Shown: positions 18,794 through 27,597 of the stretch, one piece after another
How the letters are laid out: every line of letters begins with the position of its first letter
Numbering within the stretch: position 1 is the first letter of the stretch
Assembly (NCBI GenBank): GCA_018812715.1
Contig: JAHJCT010000028.1
Coordinates: 17,130-81,129, forward strand
Direction: 5' to 3'
Origin: Microcaldota archaeon
GTDB taxonomy: Archaea > Micrarchaeota > Micrarchaeia > Anstonellales > Bilamarchaeaceae
DNA length: 64,000 nucleotides
The notes under the pieces: model-generated
The model's input: the letters and a program-made list of their open reading frames with translations, nothing else
Database searches by the model: none
Told to the model about the DNA's origin: nothing
Translations under genes and position numbers: made by a program

Positions 18794-19729
18794 TTATTTC
18801 TTATAAGCAACGTAAATATCCGCTTCAATCATAGTGTCATTATCATAATAGTGATGGGTAAAATAAACATTCCCCTCTGCATCTATTGTTGCTTCTCCTG
18901 CAAGGGTTGATATAATCTCTTCAGGAACCTGCCATTCCCCATTCACCTTTTTTGATCTCCAAAGCCCGTAATTTTTTGAAATCCATAATTCATCTTCAGC
19001 AGGATTTAATGCAGGCCAACCTTCATCATATTCACTATTGACATTTTCCAGATTTTCAGGAACCTGCCATTCCCCATTCACCTTTTTTGACATCCATATA
19101 TCCAATCCTCCTTTCCCGCCTTCTCTTGAGGAATGAAAATATAGCTCACTACCATCATTTGATATGTGTAACTCTCCAACTTCATATTCTGGATTAAAAT
19201 CTGCAATTTCTGCAATCGCCCATTTTCCATTTTTGAATTCAGAAGTAAACCAATGAAGTCCTGTATATCCCTCTCTCACTCCACAAATCCACACCTCATT
19301 ATCCTGAAAAAATCCACAGCCATCTAAATGAGGTTTTCCGGGCTCAACAAACCAGATGCGCTCAGCATCGCTCCAACCACTTCCCTGTTTTTCAAACTTA
19401 TAGATTCCAGTTACAGTATCATAAGCTTGTTCGATAACATCCATTTTGTTGTTTGGAGTAAACCAAACATAAAGCGTATTACCATCGGGCATGATAAATG
19501 CAGAATCTTCTGCTCCTCTTGTATTTACAGGATATGGTAAAGGAGCAGGTTCCTCATATTCATCAGAAAGCAATTGAGGTGGATTTTTGTCATTTTCAGG
19601 AGTCATCTTAATTGCGTCTTCAGGAATTTTTGATTCTCGGTCAATTTGTTCCATTTGTTCAGTACATCCACTGATAAGAAGCAATCCCATTATGAGCAAT
19701 ACCGTTCTCATGATTCTACATGCACGCAC
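18794..19729 (-). CDS. Secreted lipoprotein with PD40/WD40-like beta-propeller repeats
   Basis: A 311-residue protein with an N-terminal signal and lipobox (LLLISGC). The start may be M7 at 19711. The rest consists of repeated propeller blades of PD40 type, for example NDGSELYFHSSREGGKGGLDIW, ALNPAEDELWISKN and AEGNVYFTHHY. Two adjacent blades contain the identical stretch KKVNGEWQVPE, encoded by a perfect 35-bp DNA repeat. The protein is likely anchored outside the cell. Ligand or enzymatic activity is not evident. It faces the PHP gene and is divergent from the VirB6-like gene. Confidence 0.75.
   Translation of the reverse strand: MRACRIMRTVLLIMGLLLISGCTEQMEQIDRESKIPEDAIKMTPENDKNPPQLLSDEYEEPAPLPYPVNTRGAEDSAFIMPDGNTLYVWFTPNNKMDVIEQAYDTVTGIYKFEKQGSGWSDAERIWFVEPGKPHLDGCGFFQDNEVWICGVREGYTGLHWFTSEFKNGKWAIAEIADFNPEYEVGELHISNDGSELYFHSSREGGKGGLDIWMSKKVNGEWQVPENLENVNSEYDEGWPALNPAEDELWISKNYGLWRSKKVNGEWQVPEEIISTLAGEATIDAEGNVYFTHHYYDNDTMIEADIYVAYKK
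18921..19090. repeat. Perfect 35-bp intragenic direct repeat in the propeller lipoprotein gene
   Basis: The 35-base segment beginning TCAGGAACCTGCCATTCCCC occurs at 18921-18955 and again, identical, at 19056-19090. The period is 135 bp (45 codons, one propeller blade). The flanking blade sequence has diverged, so the identity suggests recent duplication, gene conversion or strong constraint. Confidence 0.95.
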
Positions 19730-19751
19730 GAAACATATTTAATCATAAGAT

Positions 19752-20843
19752 ATGTATCCATTCTTGATGGCAGGCGAATTTGTAGGAATAGAGATAGCTG
19801 TAATTGTTGTTACTGCTTCAATTATTCTTGCAGGCATTTTCATAGGTCTTGGCCGTGCTTTTGGTTATAAACGCATAGAATATTTTGGGATAGAAGAACT
19901 AATCCAATCTGTAATTAATGCTGCAATAATAGGTTCATTCGCCGCAGTAGTTGAGTTAATAGCAGCTGTTAGTGCTAGCGTAGTTACTGAAACATGCGCA
20001 GAAGGAAATGTAGTCAACCAACTTGTCTGTACTCTTGAAACTGTCAATACAAATCTTTTCAGTTTTTTCCAAGAACTTGCTGCCATGATTATGAGCATTG
20101 GCTATTATCAAACACTTGAGCTTGATTTTGGCGCCTTTGCTATTTCTCCATTTGTCAATCTTAGTGCATTGTCAAATTCCTTCTCTGCCCAACTTCTATC
20201 TACTAATATTGTATTGTTACTTGTCGAACTCAATATCCATATAACAAACTTTATTGGTCAAAATGCGCTTGCACTTCTTTTCCCTGTTGGCCTTGTATTA
20301 CGTACTTTGTTCGCAACTCGTAAGGTTGGCGGTTTTCTTATAGCTTTAGCTGTTGGCCTTTACTTATTTTACCCAACATTTGTTTTGATATTTCCAGATC
20401 CTTCTACAAATCTGTATAATGCCACCATCACAATGGAGTCATTTAACAACAATAGTTTCTATGCAACTCTTCCAGTTGTAGATCTAAATGATAATTATGC
20501 TATCGCAGGGAAATTGGATATACTCAGTGGCCGATGTTTCGAAGAAAATCTATCAAATACATCAAACTGTAATCAAACCCTTATAGATCAAGGATTACTA
20601 GTTAATATCTCAACTCTTCCAAACGTTACTATCTGGGGGCCAGCATTACCTGAAAATACTTCTCTGGATTTCACTGGTGATCTGACCTACGTTGTTCAAC
20701 AAAACAACAATGCATTATCTATGTCGCTTTTATACTCAGTACTTGCCCCACTTTTTTCACTTCTAGTGACTGTTGTTTTTGTTAAAGAACTTGCAAATAT
20801 TCTCGGCAGTGAGATAGGCCTTAAGACTATCACAGCTATATAA
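19752..20843 (+). CDS. Polytopic membrane protein, VirB6/CedA-like
   Basis: A 363-residue protein with about six or seven hydrophobic segments: residues about 9-30, 50-80, a cluster of three or four around 150-220, and 320-350. A hydrophilic, Asn-rich loop with two cysteines sits before the last segment, probably outside the cell. I recognise no catalytic motif. The overall shape, long hydrophobic helices in a channel-like protein encoded directly before a VirB3/VirB4-like pair, resembles VirB6/TrbL of type IV secretion systems and CedA of the crenarchaeal DNA-exchange system. That identification rests mostly on gene order. The gene starts a four-gene unit ending at 23846. Confidence 0.6.
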   Translation: MYPFLMAGEFVGIEIAVIVVTASIILAGIFIGLGRAFGYKRIEYFGIEELIQSVINAAIIGSFAAVVELIAAVSASVVTETCAEGNVVNQLVCTLETVNTNLFSFFQELAAMIMSIGYYQTLELDFGAFAISPFVNLSALSNSFSAQLLSTNIVLLLVELNIHITNFIGQNALALLFPVGLVLRTLFATRKVGGFLIALAVGLYLFYPTFVLIFPDPSTNLYNATITMESFNNNSFYATLPVVDLNDNYAIAGKLDILSGRCFEENLSNTSNCNQTLIDQGLLVNISTLPNVTIWGPALPENTSLDFTGDLTYVVQQNNNALSMSLLYSVLAPLFSLLVTVVFVKELANILGSEIGLKTITAI

Positions 20844-20844
20844 T

Positions 20845-20866
20845 CTTTAAATATACCAATGGAGTG
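20845..20866 (+). promoter_or_regulatory. TATA-like box and RBS ahead of the split VirB4 N-domain gene
   Basis: CTTTAAATATA begins 2 bases after the upstream stop and about 25 bases before the ATG at 20875; GGAGTGAT lies just ahead of the ATG. The gene could therefore be expressed both from its own promoter and by read-through. Confidence 0.4.
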
Positions 20867-20874
20867 ATAATGTT

Positions 20875-21657
20875 ATGTTCCTTAATAGAGCAATAACAGC
20901 ATTGGCTGTTGTCGGCGGTGTACTCGCCATTATTATTTCGCTTTTATCAGGAAATCCATTGTTTCCAATAATCGCAGCTGTTTTCTTTACACTAACCCTG
21001 CTTCTCTGGAAATATGGATATTTGATTATTCCTGTTTTTACCAGGGCAACAAATATTGTAGAAATACGCGGCGGTTATGAAGTTCCATCTTCAAGAGATT
21101 ACATCATAAAAAAGAATGAGAATGGCTATTATGCCTCTAAATTTCTAGAGGTTCGTTTCTATGAGAGTTCTATGGACAAATCCAAAGATGAAAAACAGAA
21201 TATGTTTGAGTCTTTTGAACGTGCAATAAGTTCCTTGAAATATATTGTAAAAATTTCCCTTATGGTAAGTACTCTTGATTTATCAAAACATATTGATGAA
21301 ATTAAAACCAAGAGAGGGGCTGCTGAAGCACGAAAATCCAAAGAAGCCAAATTAGCACGGGATGAATCTCTCAGACTTGATAGGGAACTTGCTTATTGGA
21401 ACCGTCTACTAGATCGCATAACTCAAGGTGAAAGACCCGTTGAGGTGATCGCATTTGCATCTACTACTGCATTCGGGCTTACAAGAGATGAAGCATTGAG
21501 TCGTGTTTCTCGCCAATCAAAAGAGCTAAGAACGATATTATCAAGTTCTTTGGGTTGTGATATAAGAGAACTTAAAGATCTTGAAATGCTCAAATGCTTT
21601 GAATGGGAGTATTTCTTCCCGACTACACAGGAGGAGATCAAAGACCTCATGTTCTAG
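20875..21657 (+). CDS. VirB3-plus-VirB4-N-terminal-like membrane protein
   Basis: A 260-residue protein. Two transmembrane helices lie at about residues 9-26 and 30-52, in a short VirB3/PrgI-like hairpin. A cytoplasmic alpha/beta region follows, containing FESFERAISSLKYIVKISLMVS, then a charged coiled helix and a closing region with DEALSRVSRQSKELRTIL. This order (membrane hairpin, strand-helix module with FxRAxSSLxxxVxI, long helix, second module) matches the N-terminal part of VirB4/TraC-type ATPases, which here is a separate polypeptide. The motor domain is encoded by the next gene, 34 bases on. The assignment is by architecture; I cannot confirm it without profile searches. Confidence 0.6.
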   Translation: MFLNRAITALAVVGGVLAIIISLLSGNPLFPIIAAVFFTLTLLLWKYGYLIIPVFTRATNIVEIRGGYEVPSSRDYIIKKNENGYYASKFLEVRFYESSMDKSKDEKQNMFESFERAISSLKYIVKISLMVSTLDLSKHIDEIKTKRGAAEARKSKEAKLARDESLRLDRELAYWNRLLDRITQGERPVEVIAFASTTAFGLTRDEALSRVSRQSKELRTILSSSLGCDIRELKDLEMLKCFEWEYFFPTTQEEIKDLMF

Positions 21658-21691
21658 CCTTCTTTATAATTATAACGAGGGAACAACAAGT

Positions 21692-23149
21692 ATGACTCTA
21701 AAACCTTCATATATGCTTTCAAAAGAACTTGCACAGAGGATGATTCTTGTTCATCCTCCAGAACCACGTAAAGAACTTCTTCTTTCGAGACCATCTAATG
21801 GCGTATATGTAGGGAAAACTAGATTTTTACGCACCCCTGTTTTCTGGAATCCAGTCAAGCTTATCAATCCCCATATTGCTGTTCTTGGTATAACCGGATC
21901 TGGAAAAAGTTACACAGTAAAGACTTTTCTCACGAGGGCGTCTCTTATTTGGAATACTAATGCTGTTATCATCGACTGGGTCGGTGAATATGGTGATTGG
22001 GTAAGGCAGGCTGGCGGTACGGTAATTAATCTTGCAAAAGAACGTCTTAATATCCTGGATCTTGTTGGACTCCCAAAAAGAAGTAGAATAAAACAGCTAG
22101 TTTCTGCTCTTGATATTCTTCTTGATCTGAAGAGCTATCCTAATGAGCGTGATGAAATAGAAGATGCTCTTGAACATGTTTATATGCACGAATCAAAAAG
22201 AAAACCTGTTTTGATTGATGTCGTAAAACTCTTGGAACAACGTACCAAGAAAAAAGCAGCCAGGTTATTGAAAAGATTTACAGAAGAAGGCACTGACTTT
22301 TTTGCTGGGAATTCAACGCTTGACATAAAAAAACTCACAACAAGTGGTCTTGTATCAATCGATCTTCATGAACTCCCCACAGAAGAAATGAGAAGTTTGG
22401 CTGGCCTTACTATTCTACAATATATCAAAGAGCTTATGCGAGCTGAAGGAATGAAAGAAGATCACGGGCATGTCCGTCTTTTTGTTGTACTTGATGAAGC
22501 ATGGAAAATTGCACAAGATGAAAGGAGCGATGTTATCTCAATAGTAAGAGAAGGGCGTAAATACAATTTCTCTCTCATTATTGCAACTCAAAATCCAACC
22601 GACATGCATAAAACAATATTCAGCAATATAGGTACAGTTTTCGTACTTCGTATGATTCTTCGTGAGTACAGGGACTATCTGAGGAAATCAATTGGTTATT
22701 CAGACTTTATAGATACTGAAATATCCAAATTTGGTGTGGGTGATGCTGCAGTTAACATGATCTTTGCACAACGCCAATCTAAAGTAATGACATTCCTAAT
22801 GGAAAAAATAGATGGAGAAGAGCCCCTTTTGATATATAAAATTAAGGGTGGGGAAATGATGGTTGAAATAGAAAGAGAACAATTTGTCCGGATGTTGTAT
22901 GAACTTGGTCTTAGCGAAAGTCAACTTTCACTGTTAAGGTCTGAGTTTGAAAAAGGAGATGGAATGCTCGATGGTGAACAACTTGTTGCAATTCTGGAAA
23001 AATTTGGTTATTCCAGGGCGGCTATAATTTCGTTTTTAAGGCAATTGGGCATTACTGAAAAAAATCTTGTTCGTATCTTCTCTTTGGTAAAGATGCGAAA
23101 AGCTACTAAAGGCGTTATAAACGTCGTTTTGGAGGATACAAATGCCTGA
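21692..23149 (+). CDS. VirB4/HerA-superfamily ATPase (CedB-like motor)
   Basis: A 485-residue protein. The ORF track extends upstream into the previous gene; the ATG at 21692 is chosen because it begins the conserved part and lies outside the upstream gene. Walker A is GITGSGKSYT (about residues 66-75) and Walker B is LFVVLDEAWK (about 263-272). RLNILDL and the downstream ATQNP sensor segment (about 297-301) are typical of FtsK/HerA/VirB4 motors. The C-terminal 90 residues are helical (LSESQLSLLRSEFEKGDGML), an extra domain. It probably forms a hexameric ATPase at the membrane that moves DNA or protein. NurA is not adjacent, which argues against the HerA repair role. Confidence 0.8.
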   Translation: MTLKPSYMLSKELAQRMILVHPPEPRKELLLSRPSNGVYVGKTRFLRTPVFWNPVKLINPHIAVLGITGSGKSYTVKTFLTRASLIWNTNAVIIDWVGEYGDWVRQAGGTVINLAKERLNILDLVGLPKRSRIKQLVSALDILLDLKSYPNERDEIEDALEHVYMHESKRKPVLIDVVKLLEQRTKKKAARLLKRFTEEGTDFFAGNSTLDIKKLTTSGLVSIDLHELPTEEMRSLAGLTILQYIKELMRAEGMKEDHGHVRLFVVLDEAWKIAQDERSDVISIVREGRKYNFSLIIATQNPTDMHKTIFSNIGTVFVLRMILREYRDYLRKSIGYSDFIDTEISKFGVGDAAVNMIFAQRQSKVMTFLMEKIDGEEPLLIYKIKGGEMMVEIEREQFVRMLYELGLSESQLSLLRSEFEKGDGMLDGEQLVAILEKFGYSRAAIISFLRQLGITEKNLVRIFSLVKMRKATKGVINVVLEDTNA

Positions 23150-23846
23150 GGAAAAAATAGTTACAGCAGCAAAACAAAAGAAAAATCTCAAGACGCTATC
23201 TACATTACTTGGTGATTTAGGTTTTACAAAAATATCTTACTCAACTAAGTTACTCTCAGTAGAAAAAATCAAAGGGCGCGATCTTAAAGGTCAGCCCTAT
23301 CTAGAGTACCGGGTCGAATTTAAACCCAATTCGATTGAATTTACGTTTAGCTGCTCTGCTAAGCGGAATAAACTCGCCAGGATGCTCACTCTTCTACCTA
23401 CTTTTCTCAACATTCTCCAGGTTGCAGAAGATTACTATGACGTAAATCCTACAAGTATCTTCCCTCAAATAAACGATGTTATTTCTGAGGTTTCCAAAGT
23501 CCTAAATCGTGATGCTTTAGAATTTTCAACTGAACTAAGTGAACTACAAACTAAACACCAGGAACTCAATGCAAAATACGAAGATCTGGTGCGCTCCAGT
23601 GAAGCAAACACAAGAATTTTGCTGGAATGTGAAAGAAAACGTGATGAAGTTCAAAAACAACTTAATCATCTTACTGGCATGACCGATGATCTTCTCAAAG
23701 AATCTCTTTATAACTGGATAAAGCTTCATAGTGGCACTATTGATGTACGAGAGTTTTCCAAGGCCCATAGTGTCGCCATTAGCCGCGTTGAAGAGGGATT
23801 GAACATGCTCATTAATAATGGCTATATACGGAGGCGGTTCGAATAG
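23142..23846 (+). CDS. Coiled-coil protein with C-terminal winged helix
   Basis: A 234-residue protein whose start overlaps the ATPase gene by 8 bases, so translation is coupled. The N-terminal half is an alpha/beta domain of unknown type (about residues 10-105). A coiled coil follows at about 120-180 (ELSELQTKHQELNAKYEDL). The last 50 residues look like a winged-helix DNA-binding domain (VREFSKAHSVAISRVEEGLNMLINNGYIRR). No membrane segment is present. It could be a DNA-binding adaptor or regulator of the putative transfer module; this is inference from its position. Confidence 0.65.
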   Translation: MPEEKIVTAAKQKKNLKTLSTLLGDLGFTKISYSTKLLSVEKIKGRDLKGQPYLEYRVEFKPNSIEFTFSCSAKRNKLARMLTLLPTFLNILQVAEDYYDVNPTSIFPQINDVISEVSKVLNRDALEFSTELSELQTKHQELNAKYEDLVRSSEANTRILLECERKRDEVQKQLNHLTGMTDDLLKESLYNWIKLHSGTIDVREFSKAHSVAISRVEEGLNMLINNGYIRRRFE

Positions 23847-23992
23847 CAAAAAAGCAAGAATCTATTGTATATGTATATACATTCGAACTTCTTCGTCATT
23901 ATCCCAATAGCCGGTCCTTTATATTCAAAGCACCACTCAAACGTTCATTAAAAGATACTGTTTCAGAACTTGTTTTTGGTTCTAAGGTGTGA
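23843..23992 (+). CDS. Possible 49-residue protein with AUA start (uncertain)
   Basis: An open frame of 50 codons fills the gap before purD. It has no ATG, GTG or TTG in a useful place. However, an ATA at 23843 overlaps the upstream TAG stop (ATAG) and has GGAGG 8 bases upstream, and the frame stops 2 bases before the purD ATG. The predicted peptide (ESIVYVYTFELLRHYPNSRS, then basic residues) has protein-like composition. I do not recognise it. It may be a real gene with a rare start, a gene with a lost start codon, or chance. Confidence 0.25.
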   Translation: MAKKQESIVYVYTFELLRHYPNSRSFIFKAPLKRSLKDTVSELVFGSKV

Positions 23993-23994
23993 AT

Positions 23995-25293
23995 ATGAAA
24001 GTAGTCTTAGTTGGAAATGGGGCAAGAGAGCACATAATCGCTGAAAAACTAGCTGAACATTGTGATCTCTATGCCATTATGTCAAAGAAAAATCCAGCTA
24101 TTGCTCAACTTTCAGTGAAGTACTGGTTATGTGATATAAATAATGTTAATGAAGTTGCCAATATTGTACATGACAATGAGTTTGATTTGGCTTTTTCTAG
24201 TCCAGATGCTACGCTTGAAGCTGGGATAAGTAATGTTTTTGAAAATGCTGGAATACTTGTTGCATCACCCTCAAAATCTGCCTCAAGAATAGAATGGGAT
24301 AAAGGCTTTATGCGAACTATTATGAAAAATCACAAAATAAAAGGATCTCCAAAACATGAAGTGGTGGACAATGTTGATGGTGCAGTAAAAGCAATTCGCG
24401 ATTATGGTCAAGTGGCTATAAAACCATTGGGTCTTTCTGGTGGTAAAGGTGTGAAGGTAAGCGGAGATCATTTTGATAGCATTGATGAAAAAATCGGATA
24501 TGCTCAGGAACTTATACGAAAAGACGGTTGTGTACTTATTGAAGAAAAACTAATTGGTGAAGAATTTACACTCCAGGCATTTTCAGATGGGTCAAGAATT
24601 GCTGTAATGCCTCCAGTACAGGATCATAAAAGAGCATATGCTGGCGATAGCGGTGCGAATACGGGTGGGATGGGCAGTTATTCTACCGGAGCCAATCTTC
24701 CTTTTCTTGAGAAATCAGATCTAGATGATGCAACAAAAATTCTCAAAGAAATAATACATGCACTTAAGAAAGAAGAAGTTCCCTTCAGAGGAATACTCTA
24801 CGGCCAGTTCATGGCAACTGCTGATGGTCTAAAAGTAATTGAATTCAATGCAAGATTCGGGGATCCTGAGGCTATGAATGTCCTTTCTTTACTTAAAACA
24901 TCTTTGGTAGATATCTTCCTTTCTATGGCAGAGGGCAGACTTAGCAAACCAGAGTTTTCTGATGAATGCACAGTGCTCAAATATCTTGTACCAGAAGGAT
25001 ATCCTGATTCTCCAAAGAAAGATGCAGAAGTATTAATCGATAGTTTTGGTATAGAAAAATGCGGAGCAAGTTTGTATTATGCATCTGTTTATGAAAAAGA
25101 TGGAAAAATACTCACCACAAGTTCGAGGGCTTTTGGTGTTCTTGGTAAAGCAAAAACATTAGAGGAAGCAGAAAAAATAGCTGAAAATGGTTGTAATTTT
25201 GTTAAAGGACCAGTCTGGCATCGTGAGGATATAGGCACACAAGAACTAGTCAATAAACGGATAACAAATATGAAATCTCTACGTTCATCATGA
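23995..25293 (+). CDS. purD: Phosphoribosylamine--glycine ligase (GAR synthetase)
   Basis: A 432-residue ATP-grasp enzyme of purine synthesis that joins phosphoribosylamine and glycine. The N-terminus VVLVGNGAREHIIAEKL is the family signature. KPLGLSGGKGVKV and IEEKLIGEEFTLQAF form the ATP-binding region, followed by DHKRAYAGDSGANTGGMGSY and FNARFGDPEAMNVL with the metal ligands. The ORF track starts two codons early with GTG; the ATG at 23995 matches the family start. The stop overlaps the following transglutaminase start (ATGA). No other purine genes are in the window. Confidence 0.95.
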   Translation: MKVVLVGNGAREHIIAEKLAEHCDLYAIMSKKNPAIAQLSVKYWLCDINNVNEVANIVHDNEFDLAFSSPDATLEAGISNVFENAGILVASPSKSASRIEWDKGFMRTIMKNHKIKGSPKHEVVDNVDGAVKAIRDYGQVAIKPLGLSGGKGVKVSGDHFDSIDEKIGYAQELIRKDGCVLIEEKLIGEEFTLQAFSDGSRIAVMPPVQDHKRAYAGDSGANTGGMGSYSTGANLPFLEKSDLDDATKILKEIIHALKKEEVPFRGILYGQFMATADGLKVIEFNARFGDPEAMNVLSLLKTSLVDIFLSMAEGRLSKPEFSDECTVLKYLVPEGYPDSPKKDAEVLIDSFGIEKCGASLYYASVYEKDGKILTTSSRAFGVLGKAKTLEEAEKIAENGCNFVKGPVWHREDIGTQELVNKRITNMKSLRSS

Positions 25294-26498
25294 GACACAT
25301 ACTTATTTTCCTTCTTCTTTTTTCCTGCGCATTCTCAATTTATGGTTACTCAAGAATAACTATAGAAAGAACATGGATTGTAGAAGATGCAGAGGGTGCA
25401 CATATCAATTTTACAGGTAATCTTATTGTGAATAATAGCAATCAACGTGTTGTTAGTCTTACAATCGACCCAAAGGCATCCCACTCAACAAATGAAGATG
25501 GCGTTATCTCAGTGCATTACAATGGAACAATAAATGACAATCATTTTTCGATTAAAGGCATAGCAATAGTTGATGTAGATTATAATACGAATATCTATTC
25601 TGATAGCAACGTTCCTTTGAGCACTCTATCGTCTACCAATTTAACAATGCCAAATAATGAAATAAGAACCGAGGCGCAATTACTCGCAAATCACAATTCC
25701 TCTCTTAAAACAGTAAAAGATCTCGTAAATTGGGTCCATAATTACGTAGAGTATGATCTAAATTATTGGGGGCGATCAAATTCTGCACAAGATGTTTTTA
25801 ATGAAAAACGTGGAGTATGTGTAGAATATTCCCATCTTCTTATCTCTATGGCACGCTCTGTTGGTTTTGATACACGTTATGTAAGTGGTTATGTTCTTAC
25901 AACTTCTTGGCAACCACATGCCTGGGTTGAAATATATATTCCGAACTATGATTGGTTGCCTGTTGATGCCACCTTTGATCAGGTTGGGATACTTGACAGC
26001 GGCCATGTTGCAATAAGTTACGGTGATGATCAATCGACATCTTACGATCTTTTGCTAGCTAACAGACAAAATATAACTATGGAAGTTCAAAATAGTCTTA
26101 CCGAACAATTCTCAATTGAAGATCCGAAAGGCGCCTCTCTTTCTATTGATTTTGATAATCAGAGCAATATAGTTACAGTGTCTATAATGAATGAACGTTC
26201 CGAATATCTTTTTGGTAACTATATGACCCAACTTCCTGATGAGTATGGGGGAGTACAAAGCACAGTACTACTTCTCAATCCAAATGAAAATATTTACCGT
26301 TATTATGGTCTTAATCTCTCTCTTTTCAATAGTCATTATGTTTATACTATTCCTGTTTACTCGTCATTCAATGATGCAAAAGATGATGAACTTATAAAAA
26401 TAACTGGCACTGCCCCTAATGGCGCATCTGCTTCTCCAGAACTATGCCCTGCGGCCTTTCTCTTACTTGGTTTTCTGTGCATAAGAGCCGTCCATTAA
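25290..26498 (+). CDS. Secreted transglutaminase-like protein, membrane-anchored
   Basis: A 402-residue protein with a signal peptide (about residues 1-18) and a beta-rich N-terminal domain. A transglutaminase-like core follows, with the triad spread over KRGVCVEYSHLL (Cys), QPHAWVEIY (His) and LPVDATFDQ (Asp), at about residues 180-235. A C-terminal hydrophobic helix (PAAFLLLGFLCIRAV) could anchor it. Family members are thiol hydrolases or crosslinkers acting on surface proteins or peptides; the substrate is unknown. It is coupled to purD by a 4-base overlap, although the two functions look unrelated. Confidence 0.85.
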   Translation: MRHILIFLLLFSCAFSIYGYSRITIERTWIVEDAEGAHINFTGNLIVNNSNQRVVSLTIDPKASHSTNEDGVISVHYNGTINDNHFSIKGIAIVDVDYNTNIYSDSNVPLSTLSSTNLTMPNNEIRTEAQLLANHNSSLKTVKDLVNWVHNYVEYDLNYWGRSNSAQDVFNEKRGVCVEYSHLLISMARSVGFDTRYVSGYVLTTSWQPHAWVEIYIPNYDWLPVDATFDQVGILDSGHVAISYGDDQSTSYDLLLANRQNITMEVQNSLTEQFSIEDPKGASLSIDFDNQSNIVTVSIMNERSEYLFGNYMTQLPDEYGGVQSTVLLLNPNENIYRYYGLNLSLFNSHYVYTIPVYSSFNDAKDDELIKITGTAPNGASASPELCPAAFLLLGFLCIRAVH

Positions 26499-26525
26499 AA
26501 AAGTTTTTCGTATACCATCTTCAAC

Positions 26526-27596
26526 ATGCAAGTGCACATCGTGGGAGCTGGGCCAGCAGGATCGATTGCTGCCATAAGTGCTCTTCAAAATGACTTTGAT
26601 GTTATCGTTTCAGAAGAACATCCGATAGCTGGCATTCCAGAAAATTGTTCTGGTCTTTTTTCAAAGGATGGATTAAATTCATTAAGAGATTTCATAGATT
26701 ACAAAAAGATTGTTATAAACCCCATCAAAGGTGCGAACATACATCTTTTAGATGAAAAGTTATCCATAGAACAAAAGAACCCAGTTGGTTATGTTTGCAA
26801 TCGAACTGCGATGGATCAATTTCTTATTAACAAAGCCGAAAATGATGGTGCCAAAATAAATTACGGGGAAAAGATATCTGGCAATTTTCATGCTAATAAT
26901 ATTATTGGTGCTGATGGCCCCTTTTCTTTTGTTGCCAGGCATTTTAATTTCAACAAAATCAATCTCTACGCATCAACACTTCAATCAAAAGTAGCTTATA
27001 AATCTGAAGATCCTAATAAAGTTGAAGTTTTTCTTTCTAATTTACATTTTCCTGGTTTTTTTGGTTGGATAATTCCACATGATGAGTATACTGCTGAGTT
27101 TGGGGTCGGCGTATCACCCTTACATAATGTCTTTACATCCTGGAAATATTTGCTAAAAATGAAAAATATCGAAAGCAGCCTAAAACCTCGAGGCCATACT
27201 ATTCCTCTTAGAGTAAGATCGCGTACTGGCAAACGCATGGGAAAAGTAAAGGTAATTCTTGTAGGCGATGCGGCCGGTCAAGTAAAATCTACTACTGGTG
27301 GTGGGGTAATTTTTGGTGGTAATTGTGCCAGATTAGCTGGAAAATATGTCCAAGAACCTCTGAGATATGAATTTGAGTGGCGCCTTCGTTATGGGCCAGA
27401 TCTCAAAATGCATGGTCTTTTACATTCTTATCTCTCTTCTCTTTCTGATGATGCCATTTCTAACCTTGGCAAAAGACTTAAGAAGCTCCAATGTGATGCT
27501 TATTTATCTGCTCATGGGCATATGGATAAACCTACAAGGATGATTAAGCCAGAAGGAGTGGCCCATTTTCTGAAAAATATTACAGGAGTTGCTTAA
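26526..27596 (+). CDS. Geranylgeranyl reductase family FAD protein (archaeal lipid saturation)
   Basis: A 356-residue flavoprotein. The dinucleotide-binding motif VHIVGAGPAGSIAA is at the N-terminus, PENCSGLFS contains the Cys-Ser-Gly segment typical of the family, and VILVGDAAGQVKSTTGGGVIFGG is the second FAD signature. This family reduces the geranylgeranyl chains of archaeal membrane lipids. The gene overlaps or abuts GGGP synthase, the enzyme that makes the first ether bond of the same lipids, which supports the assignment. The exact substrate (GGGP, DGGGP or a quinone-type isoprenoid) is not decided by sequence. Confidence 0.88.
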   Translation: MQVHIVGAGPAGSIAAISALQNDFDVIVSEEHPIAGIPENCSGLFSKDGLNSLRDFIDYKKIVINPIKGANIHLLDEKLSIEQKNPVGYVCNRTAMDQFLINKAENDGAKINYGEKISGNFHANNIIGADGPFSFVARHFNFNKINLYASTLQSKVAYKSEDPNKVEVFLSNLHFPGFFGWIIPHDEYTAEFGVGVSPLHNVFTSWKYLLKMKNIESSLKPRGHTIPLRVRSRTGKRMGKVKVILVGDAAGQVKSTTGGGVIFGGNCARLAGKYVQEPLRYEFEWRLRYGPDLKMHGLLHSYLSSLSDDAISNLGKRLKKLQCDAYLSAHGHMDKPTRMIKPEGVAHFLKNITGVA

Positions 27597-27597
27597 C

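Noticed and set aside
21581-21691. N-terminal extension of the VirB4-like ATPase ORF
   Set aside because: It overlaps the end of the upstream gene in another frame and is not protein-like; the ATG at 21692 is a better start.
21692-23149. Interpretation as HerA repair helicase paired with NurA
   Set aside because: nurA is 21 kb away and the adjacent genes encode membrane proteins, so a transfer or secretion motor is more likely.
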